Source: Acanthaster planci (taxonomy: Eukaryota > Echinodermata > Asteroidea > Valvatida > Acanthasteridae). Taken from it: a stretch of DNA of 22,095 nucleotides. Both the position numbers and the translations under genes were made by a program. How positions within the stretch are numbered: the stretch's first letter is position 1; every line of letters begins with the position of its first letter. Of this stretch, positions 11,701 to 16,985 are shown piece after piece. The stretch lies in contig NW_019091600.1 in NCBI RefSeq assembly GCF_001949145.1, positions 1 through 22,095 on the forward strand, written 5' to 3'. A model generated the notes under the pieces. It was given only the letters and a program-made list of their open reading frames with translations. It made no database searches and was not told the DNA's origin.

Positions 11701-12696
11701 CCATTGTTTATTGTATCAAAGTACCATTCCTGACCATTATATTCTGTGATTTCCCCACTGATGCCCACAAATTCTGAGGCAGGGGAGAAAATGTGAAACT
11801 GCTGAAGGCCCAAAGATGTTTGTACACGATAACAAACAACCCACTTCCAAACTTTATACAATATGCAGAATTTGTTGGTAAGAGGAAGGCATTTTTTGTG
11901 GAATGAAATTCTACTACAAAGAATTAAGAACTGCCTTCAATCAAGATCAAAATTAGGTCAGAAAAGGCAGCTTGGTGTCTTTGAATTGTTAAGAAGAAAA
12001 GCACCCCGGATTGAATTGCTATAATTTAACCAAAAATTTTCATTTTCCCGTCTGTTTGTAAGGGATTTTTTTCCTACCCGCGGTGTCAGTAACACCTCTC
12101 CTGTGGGGGGACTTCACACACTTTTCTCTTTGCGTACTTTTAGCGCCACAGAGATCTTCCCATGTGCACAGACCGTGACTGGCCTTTTGTTTTTAAGGAA
12201 TGCANTAAGAACGGGAGGGCCTTCGGACACCTGCCACTGGAGGTAGCTCGAACAAAAGACGGCATTCCTGGCATTCACACGCGTTCGAACAGTCAATGTA
12301 TTTTTGATGTCCCTTACGACAAATTAAAACCCAAAAAGTAAAGTAAAGGCAGAACGCATCACACATTAGCTGGGGAGACTGGTCAGGAAGAGATCCCAAA
12401 GTGGGCACAAAAGAACTCAACTGTAATGCCAAGGACAAAGAAAGACTCAACTTTTTTCATTTCAAGACAAACAAGGTTTTTTCTTTCAGACATGACTTGG
12501 TCTTTATGACATTCTTCCAAGCCAAAGTAACATGGGGGAAAAAAAACCAAACAAACATAAAAGGGATGAGCACAAACCGGTATTTGTAAGGTCTTGGGAT
12601 CCACTGCCTGCTGGAAGGGTAGAGACTCTGGATTCTGACGATACAGTTTCTCCAAGGTAGGTATCAAGGCTTGCCGAAGTTCGTCAGGCTTGAAAA
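589..12696 (-). CDS. CREBBP: CBP/p300-type lysine acetyltransferase, bromodomain to C-terminus (15 exons)
   Basis: Nuclear transcriptional coactivator that acetylates histones and other proteins and docks transcription factors. Fifteen exons join in frame: 12578-12696, 10522-10761, 9978-10066, 9523-9603, 8118-8174, 7570-7647, 7340-7407, 6867-7014, 6353-6493, 5766-5879, 5430-5595, 3998-4171, 3580-3738, 3114-3392 and 589-2757. They total 4,082 nt: two bases of a shared first codon, 1,359 residues and a stop, close to the same part of human p300. All introns are GT-AG. Domains in order (F of FKPDELR as residue 1): bromodomain about 1-110, RING/PHD about 125-243, acetyltransferase about 245-620, ZZ about 600-650, TAZ2, NCBD, Gln-rich tail. 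The start codon, TAZ1 and KIX are not in these exons, so this is a partial gene. Identity rests on long recognisable motifs such as [19 protein letters not shown]; assignment as a single invertebrate co-ortholog of CREBBP and EP300 is inferred. Confidence 0.96.
1447..1500 (-). repeat. Polyglutamine tract of 18 codons
   Basis: Eighteen consecutive glutamine codons between an upstream AAQA and a downstream PGQQ. CAA and CAG are mixed rather than pure CAG, which usually makes such runs more stable. Shorter Gln runs surround it from about 1000 to 1540, as in CBP and p300 tails of other animals. Confidence 0.9.
3114..3392 (-). CDS. CREBBP: CBP exon N: end of acetyltransferase domain and start of ZZ finger
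   Basis: 93 codons, phase 0 to 0, opening VFFVIRL and ending CTVCD before GTAAGC. It carries [18 protein letters not shown] and [16 protein letters not shown] of the acetyltransferase core, and the first ZZ zinc ligands in [18 protein letters not shown]. The ZZ domain of p300 binds the histone H3 tail; that role is from family knowledge. The downstream intron (2758-3113) shows nothing else. Confidence 0.95.
3580..3738 (-). CDS. CREBBP: CBP exon M: lysine-rich autoacetylation loop
   Basis: 53 codons, phase 0 to 0. The first half is strongly basic ([14 protein letters not shown], then NRKNNKK) and matches the disordered, lysine-rich loop that in p300 inhibits activity until autoacetylated. It ends [15 protein letters not shown], the return to the folded domain. 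The lysine density is conserved although the sequence is diverged. The loop sits almost alone on this exon, which would allow changes without loss of the core. Confidence 0.93.
3998..4171 (-). CDS. CREBBP: CBP exon L: acetyltransferase domain
   Basis: 58 codons, phase 0 to 0, from [10 protein letters not shown] through [18 protein letters not shown] and an acidic stretch ([11 protein letters not shown]), ending in an Ala-rich segment that leads into the lysine-rich loop. [12 protein letters not shown] is nearly invariant in CBP/p300 proteins. The acceptor is TGACTCTTCAG and the donor is GAG before GTCAGA. Confidence 0.96.
4172..5429 (-). other. Intron K-L (1,258 bases), no feature seen
   Basis: Lies between coding exons that join in frame. 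It has scattered stops on both strands and no recognisable protein, repeat or RNA. Short open frames at 4217-4447 (minus) and 4418-4618 (plus) look like chance. Confidence 0.7.
5430..5595 (-). CDS. CREBBP: CBP exon K: acetyltransferase catalytic segment
   Basis: 55 codons after a shared Gly, phase 2 in and 0 out. It carries [20 protein letters not shown] and [11 protein letters not shown]. By alignment with human p300, the Trp of HIWACPP corresponds to W1436 and the Tyr of QDWY to Y1467, residues important for the acetyl-transfer (hit-and-run) mechanism. Both are present, so the enzyme looks active. The acceptor is TTTGTTTTAG and the donor is AAG before GTCAGT. Confidence 0.97.
5766..5879 (-). 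CDS. CREBBP: CBP exon J: acetyl-CoA binding part of the acetyltransferase
   Basis: Encodes [15 protein letters not shown], then [16 protein letters not shown]; phases 2 and 2. The LDS and the Arg of YRTAV match p300 residues that hold acetyl-CoA (D1399, S1400, R1410 in human numbering). The Arg of vertebrate HFFRP is Gln here, a modest substitution outside that set. The donor is GG before GTAAGG. Confidence 0.96.
6353..6493 (-). CDS. CREBBP: CBP exon I: acetyltransferase domain
   Basis: 46 full codons with shared Arg codons at both ends. It reads [17 protein letters not shown], then [19 protein letters not shown]. The end reads ECLRPNQR where vertebrates have DCPPPNxR, a small local change. 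The intron below it (5880-6352, 473 bases) has a G run and an A-rich patch but no gene. Confidence 0.96.
6867..7014 (-). CDS. CREBBP: CBP exon H: start of the acetyltransferase domain
   Basis: 48 codons: [18 protein letters not shown], then [20 protein letters not shown] and PGMRS. This is the N-terminal lobe of the acetyltransferase. The codon shared with exon G reads Lys (AAG) where vertebrates have Arg. The acceptor is CCCCCAACAG and the donor is CG before GTAAGG. Confidence 0.95.
7340..7407 (-). CDS. CREBBP: CBP exon G: end of PHD finger and basic linker
   Basis: 22 full codons: [20 protein letters not shown]. The FICDGC pair completes the zinc-binding PHD finger. The basic linker to the acetyltransferase follows, matching KKxxRTRKENKFSAKR of vertebrates. 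Phase 2 in and 1 out; the acceptor follows a seven-C run. Confidence 0.94.
7570..7647 (-). CDS. CREBBP: CBP exon F: PHD finger
   Basis: 25 full codons: [20 protein letters not shown], then VIWPEG. The C-x2-C and H-x2-C zinc ligands of the CBP/p300 PHD finger are present. Phases 2 and 2; consensus donor GTAAGT. The 322-base intron below has no other feature. Confidence 0.95.
8118..8174 (-). CDS. CREBBP: CBP exon E: RING/PHD linker
   Basis: A 57-base exon encoding [19 protein letters not shown] across its boundaries. It matches the ISKDQFEKKKNDTLDPEP region of human CBP. Phase 2 in and 2 out; acceptor CCCTTGCAG, donor GTAAGT. The 470-base intron below it is AT-rich and without a gene. Confidence 0.95.
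8175..9522 (-). other. Intron D-E (1,348 bases), no gene seen
   Basis: Contains A-rich simple sequence near 8285-8310 and a 154-codon plus-strand frame at 8631-9095 that lacks recognisable domains, has no visible splice or promoter context, and is best read as chance. Nothing else is supported. Confidence 0.65.
9523..9603 (-). CDS. CREBBP: CBP exon D: RING-like segment
   Basis: Encodes [19 protein letters not shown], then GDDPTQSQT across its boundaries, nearly identical to vertebrate CBP. The C-x2-C pair is part of the RING-like module that packs against the acetyltransferase and restrains it in p300. Donor GTAAGT. The intron below E-D is described separately; the 374-base intron above is AT-rich. 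Confidence 0.96.
9978..10066 (-). CDS. CREBBP: CBP exon C: start of the RING-like module
   Basis: 29 codons plus a shared Arg: [20 protein letters not shown], then [10 protein letters not shown]. Vertebrates have DATYYSYQNR. Acceptor AG before TTT GTA TTC; donor AACAG before GTTGGA, which is weaker than consensus but gives the only frame-preserving join. The 455-base intron to exon B shows nothing else. Confidence 0.93.
10522..10761 (-). CDS. CREBBP: CBP exon B: bulk of the bromodomain
   Basis: 80 codons, phase 0 to 0: [40 protein letters not shown], then [20 protein letters not shown] and ending LGYCCGHK. The acetyl-lysine-anchoring Asn is in [10 protein letters not shown] (N1132 in human p300). 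Both boundaries match the vertebrate exon boundaries as I recall them. Acceptor TGTAATTTCAG, donor AAG before GTAGGC. Confidence 0.97.
10762..12577 (-). other. Intron A-B (1,816 bases) with candidate cassette and inverted repeats
   Basis: The longest intron within the conserved CBP block. It holds the candidate cassette exon at 11085-11144 and a near-identical 22-base inverted pair at 11246-11267 and 12287-12308. It also holds the only unknown base of the window, within the stretch 12201-12210. A 120-codon minus-strand frame at 11499-11861 has no recognisable domain. Confidence 0.7.
11085..11144 (-). CDS. CREBBP: Candidate 60-base cassette exon inside the bromodomain ZA loop
   Basis: Between exons A and B there is a well-formed exon: acceptor TCAACTACCACTCAG, 20 open codons, and donor TATGAG before GTATGT. 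It is phase 0 at both ends, the same phase as the A-B junction, so it could be included or skipped without a frameshift. The peptide is [20 protein letters not shown], basic and low in hydrophobic residues. Included, it would separate QIP from DYFD in the ZA loop. Exon A's own donor (GTTTGT) is weak, which fits regulated use. I know no vertebrate counterpart. No transcript evidence. Confidence 0.5.
12578..12696 (-). CDS. CREBBP: CBP exon A: N-terminal part of the bromodomain
   Basis: Two bases finishing a shared codon, then 39 codons: [20 protein letters not shown] and [19 protein letters not shown]. It matches FKPEELRQALMPTLEALYRQ of human CBP. Acceptor TTTTTTGGAACAG; the upstream exon must end in phase 1, with G or A as the first base to give Val or Ile. 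The donor CCG before GTTTGT is weak but yields the exact QIP/DYFD junction. A start codon inside this exon is not credible. Confidence 0.95.
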
Positions 12697-13280
12697 CTGT
12701 TCCAAAAAACAAGAGACAATAAGTGAAAGATCAGTCAGTGTCTATGCCATTGCCATTACTTAAAACACATCAACAGGTTAAAATCTTGCTGGTATATGAG
12801 TTTTGATCTGTGAAAATCCTTCACATATTGCCTCATCACATTAGTAGACAATGGAAAAATAGTTGTTGAGATTTTAATGTTTAGCTCTAATTTTTATCAA
12901 CATATCAATTATCATTCTTTAAGTATTTTACACGTATCACATTGCTTTATATGTAAACAGTTGCAACCTTCCATTCACTTTTTTTGTGCAAACTCAGTAA
13001 AATGTTGGGACTTAAAGATCGACTGTGAGGGCGCATGTCCAGTTACAGACATCCTAGAATCGGGAAAAAGATGTTCTGACAACAGCACAGGGTCTTCCTT
13101 GATTGTTTGTTTATAACATGAAAATGACAAATTTCACCATATGAAGGGTTTTCCCAGATATCACATGTTGATAAAAAATGTTTTTTAAGGTTGAATCCTG
13201 TCAGTGAGACAACATCATTTTTATCTTATACCAAAAAAAAGGGTGCTTAAATGGTCATTTGATTGACATAATGTAATTGC

Positions 13281-13542
13281 CTTTTCCACCCCCCTTGCCA
13301 CTGCCGACGCCATCCGGCTGGGAGGCGTTGCCAAACCCGCAGGTGTAGGGGTTGCCGTCCACGGGCTCCTGCTTGACCCCCGGCTCCAGACTGGCCGGAG
13401 CAGGGGTCTGCTTGCCACCCTTGGGTGTCAGAGCAGGCTCCTGCTTGGGCTGGGGCGTAGCTGCAGGTGTGGTGGTTTCGGAGGCTGGCTGGGCTGTCTG
13501 CTCGATGGAAGGGGGCTGCTTGCCAAGACTGCCAGACTGCAC
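13281..13542 (-). CDS. Candidate pre-bromodomain exon Z (Pro/Gln/Lys-rich, KQEP motifs)
   Basis: Opens after AAGCAG with VQSGSLGKQPPSIEQ and continues low in hydrophobics: PQPKQEPALTPKGGKQ, EPGVKQEPVDGNPYTCGFGN. VKQE fits the SUMO consensus (hydrophobic-K-x-E), a motif type present in the region before the bromodomain of p300. To reach exon A in phase 1 it can end at 13281 with a GC donor (AAAAG before GCAATT), giving [14 protein letters not shown], or at 13290 with GT (GTGGAA). If unspliced it stops at TGA near 13255 after NYIMSIK. Biased composition and open frame support coding; membership in CBP or in the upstream kinase gene is unresolved. The 584-base gap to exon A shows nothing else. 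Confidence 0.6.
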
Positions 13543-14157
13543 CTGCTTGGAATCAAACATCACATATCCAATAACATATTTTTGAACTTAAAACTTTCCT
13601 TTAGACAACTGTCACAACTTAGGCATTCTTACTGGGTTCTGAAAAACATCCAAATGGCAGAAAATCAGTTCTACAGTTTTGAAGAAGAATAAGGGAAGTA
13701 AAGTATTCTGTGCCAACTTATTCTGTTGTGGCACTTGATTTCTAATTATATTACTTGTGATATTTCATGAAAGATAATAAAATAAATAATACATTTAAAC
13801 CCAGTTAGGACTAATCTACAGCCGAAGATAGAGGGTCCCAACAAATGAACAGTGCTGGATAACACTATTATAGAGCTAATCTGGGCAGTGTTTTAATCAA
13901 ATGTCCTTTCACAAGATAAGTATATGTAGCTGGGTGAACAATGGAAAAGGGATGTTTTTTTGAAAAACATGTGACTGGCTTAATGCAAACATGGTGGATT
14001 TGTGATGGACTCAACTGCAACACTGAATCAGGGTATTTTCCTAGATGTTTCTAAAACGAGTCACACGCACACACTTTTTATGGCATAAAGTTAAAGCTTA
14101 AGTAGTAGTCTGGTGGGAAAAAAGGAAAAGCTAAAACATTCAAATTATACTGCTTAC

Positions 14158-14249
14158 AATGTTTCCAGCCATGTTCCCAGACCCAAGCATGCTGATGATG
14201 CTACGGGATGGAAGACCTGGCAAGGGTTGGTGGCCCTCACTGCTACTAC
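14158..14249 (-). CDS. Candidate small exon Y
   Basis: 92 bases with acceptor TGTTGCAACTTAG and donor ATT before GTAAGC. Frame, phase 1 in and 0 out: (G)SSSEGHQPLPGLPSRSI, then ISMLGSGNMAGNI. No known domain. Phase matches exons X and Z on either side. The introns around it (13543-14157 and 14250-14511) hold nothing else I can name. Confidence 0.5.
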
Positions 14250-14511
14250 CTAAGTTGCAACACAAAATAATTTTGAAAACTAATACAGCTTTCATATTAA
14301 ACTTGAGTTTCTTTTAAACTTATAATTAAAGTTCTGTATTGATGTCGATTAGGATATATTTTTAAGTCAAACACTTTGATCTAGATGTTTTTTCCTGTGC
14401 ATATAAAAACACACTTTGCAGCAAATCTGTTCCACTGGAGTCTTTGCTAGGTACTTGTATTAAATGCAGTTTTAAACCAGTCTGAATGCATTAAAGGTCA
14501 GTTACATCTAC

Positions 14512-14577
14512 CAGTAGATTTCTTCTTTGGAGCCAATTCCACTAAATCATCGCCACCAGGATGTAAACGTCTTTTTC
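14512..14577 (-). CDS. Candidate small exon X
   Basis: 66 bases, acceptor TTCCATTGATCAG, donor ACTG before GTAGAT; phase 1 in and 1 out. Frame: (G)KRRLHPGGDDLVELAPKKK and ST(G). The two basic patches (KRR, KKK) resemble nuclear localisation signals, but this is only suggestive. A second donor six bases on (GTAACT) would also keep the frame. Could be the tail of the kinase gene or part of CBP upstream of the bromodomain. Confidence 0.45.
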
Positions 14578-16117
14578 CTGATCAATGGAAAATAGATAAT
14601 ACTTCAAATTCAAAAAAAAAAGAAAACAATTACATATTAAATTACACTATTAGCCAGACAAAAAAATGAGCCAACTGAAAGAGCAACCCCAATGGAGGAA
14701 AAAAATAAGAAATCTGCCCATGGTATGTTTACTTGGATCTCATTTTAGACAACTATGCCACATAAATCTGGATTCAGCAACATTTTTGGTTAAAAAAAAA
14801 TCACTTTTGAGAACTGTTTCTGCCAAGTGCCATGGCTAGCTTTCATGAAAGGAGCGTGTCGTCATCGCCTCACTTATTACTTATTGGTTGTACGGTTGAC
14901 TCCAAACATATACCTGCAAAGGTTTCTTTTTATTTTACACTGGCGAAGAAAGTGTATTATAAAACAAACATGGACTGGCATAATTTGGTCACTCCTGCAC
15001 ATCCATGCCCCCCTCGGGCCTGTGAGTGACCAGAGTAGGGTCCTATTTCCCTTGACAAGGCACACAGACGTACAAGTGTGACATCACTGACAGTCACTTT
15101 CTACCCAAAAGATACCCTGCTGCATTCATTACCATCTGTCATACATAATTCAGTTGCCATTACCATTTAGGCATTACCGAATTAGCTGATTTACAAAGTG
15201 TCATTCACGATCTTCAAGTTTTGCTTGGTCATCAATGCTTGTGCATGTACATCATCTTAACATGCAGTGCCACAATAGTGTAGCGTGTCCTACTGCTACT
15301 ACAGTTAGCCACAAATTGCCGTTCCGGCCAAGAAACCTTGGTTTTATTTCTCCTACGTTACAACACTGTGTCAATCAACAAGCTCTAGACACGAGGTGTC
15401 TCCGGGGACTGGACAGGCGCGAGGTGGGAAAACCGCGGGCCGTTCGTATACCAGTGGGGGCAGCCAGCCAGTCCCATGAGGGTCCGAGCTGGCGCCCCCA
15501 CCGGCGCTACAATAGTTTCATAAAGTACATGTACATGCACATTACCAGTACTTTATTCCCTAGGTTAGTTGGAGAACTGTTTTTTTACATTTGTGTGACT
15601 TGTCACTGCCCTTGAGGATCCAGGTGACTGGCATGTGATGGCGAATGGACCAGTCAGAGGTCAGATCTTGCAATGAAGTACAATATGACTGTCATGTTCT
15701 CAGTCACTTTCTTACAGTACATGTATCACTTTTGACCGAAAAATGTAAACAACATGACCACCTCTTGATATACATGTACAGTCAAATGCCATAAATACGG
15801 ATTTACAAGAAACATCCAAACAGATTTTTTTTTAATGTATTTCTTTCTACAACCTCACATTTTTCAATGCTGGGGTGCACCTACAAAGCAATATTTGCTT
15901 CCAAAACAGGCCAAGCAAAGTGACCTAGTTCACTTTCAAAAAGGTATCGTCTCCACACTTCTCGTACTTTGTGTGTGTACAAAATGAATGGGGGATTAGC
16001 ATGTTTAATGTCAGCAAGGGGGTGAGTCCAGGCAAACTTGACATTTTCCCTGTCAGTCGTACCAGTTTACACAGATTATATTTACATTTCCTTAAACATG
16101 GTTAAAAGTAAACTCAC
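14578..16117 (-). other. 1.5 kb between kinase and exon X; no gene, GC-rich hairpin
   Basis: Holds a GC-rich hairpin at 15454-15501, an inverted repeat at 15520-15556, AATAAA on the minus strand at 15343-15348 and 15552-15557 (possible 3' end of an unspliced kinase transcript), and a nine-base A tract on the minus strand (15825-15833). Several ACATGTACATG palindromic motifs occur. No coding sequence is supported. Confidence 0.55.
15454..15501. other. GC-rich hairpin (8 + 6 base-pair stem)
   Basis: GTGGGGGC at 15454-15461 pairs with GCGCCCCCAC ending at 15501, and GCCAGC at 15463-15468 pairs with GCTGGC at 15488-15493, with a one-base bulge between. CCC-ATGA-GGG can close the tip. It stands out in an AT-rich surrounding. 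Function unknown: structured RNA, transposon core or chance. Confidence 0.45.
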
Positions 16118-16985
16118 CCACTGTTTTCCTTTGGCCATTCTCAATACCAATGAGGTCTCTGAGGACTTCTTGCATGCTGGGTCTTTCCTTGTAGTTGGCT
16201 CGCCAGCATTTACTTAGTAGATCACTGATTTGTTGGTGTTCTGGGAAGTCACATGGAATCTGCAGTCGTTCGTTTCTCTCAACTACAGCTTTGTAAATGT
16301 GAAATGCCACTTTATCAGGATAGGGGGCCTTACCAGAAATCATTTCCCAAATGACAACACCATAAGAAAAGACGTCTGATTTTGTTGTGACCTTGCATGG
16401 TTTTCTTTTACTGTTGGGATCATATGCAATATCACCAAAGACCTCTGGTGCCATCCATGGGTAGGACCCCCTATTGGTGACTGTGCTTATGGTAAAGTCC
16501 CATTTCCTAGATATGCCAAAGTCACATATCTTCAGTGTGTCATCATGAGCGACAAGGTAGTTGGGTGATTTGACATCCCCATGTTGGTACCCCTTCTGAT
16601 GGATGTACTCCAGAGCCTTAGCACCATCCTGGGCCCATCTCATCCAACGATTCTGCCTATACTCTGGCCAGTTATCATGGTGTTGGCGAATCACATCAAA
16701 CAAAGAACCCTGCTCGGCATATTCAGTTATGATGATGTAACTGTCAATTGCTGAGGCAGGCTTCACAACTCCAAAGAACTCAATGACGTTGGCATGCTTC
16801 AGTTTGGCCAATATCAAAACTTCATCCTCATGGAATTTATTGCAGACTTTTGCGGCTACTGTTATTTCTGACAAACCTGATTTCCATGTTGCCTGGCACA
16901 CTTTATTTCTGCATGCCCCTGAACTAATTACAGGACCAACTGAAATGTCTTTTCGATCGATGTTGACATAGGAAGCTCCTTCCAT
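16118..16985 (-). CDS. ZAK/MLTK-like TKL protein kinase domain (single exon)
   Basis: 289 codons from ATG at 16985 to a strong donor (CAGTGG before GTGAGT); an acceptor (ACTTTGCTTCAG) sits exactly before the ATG. Unspliced, it runs eight more codons to TAA at 16092. Probably phosphorylates Ser/Thr in a stress-type MAP kinase cascade, inferred from family. It opens MEGASYVNIDRKDI, close to GASFVQI at the start of human ZAK, which supports this start. Seen: VAAK with Lys46, EEF-like helix C region near Glu55, HGDVKSPN (Asp137, Lys139, Asn142), DFG at 155-157, WMAPE ending at 181, SDVFSYGVVIWEM, and the terminal ERPS motif. Odd: the glycine loop has lost its three glycines (S-G-A-C-R-N-K-V) and HRD is HGD. 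The rest of the ZAK protein (leucine zipper, SAM) is not found. Phase 1 at its donor matches exon X. Confidence 0.88.

Noticed and set aside
11499-11861. 120-codon minus-strand frame in intron A-B
   Set aside because: No recognisable domain, no matching splice sites in phase, and it lies within the possible repeat framed by the inverted pair.
13255-13563. Exon Z as a complete small independent gene
   Set aside because: The ATG lies upstream of a plausible acceptor, the protein is low complexity, and frame and motif fit better as an internal or terminal exon of a larger gene.
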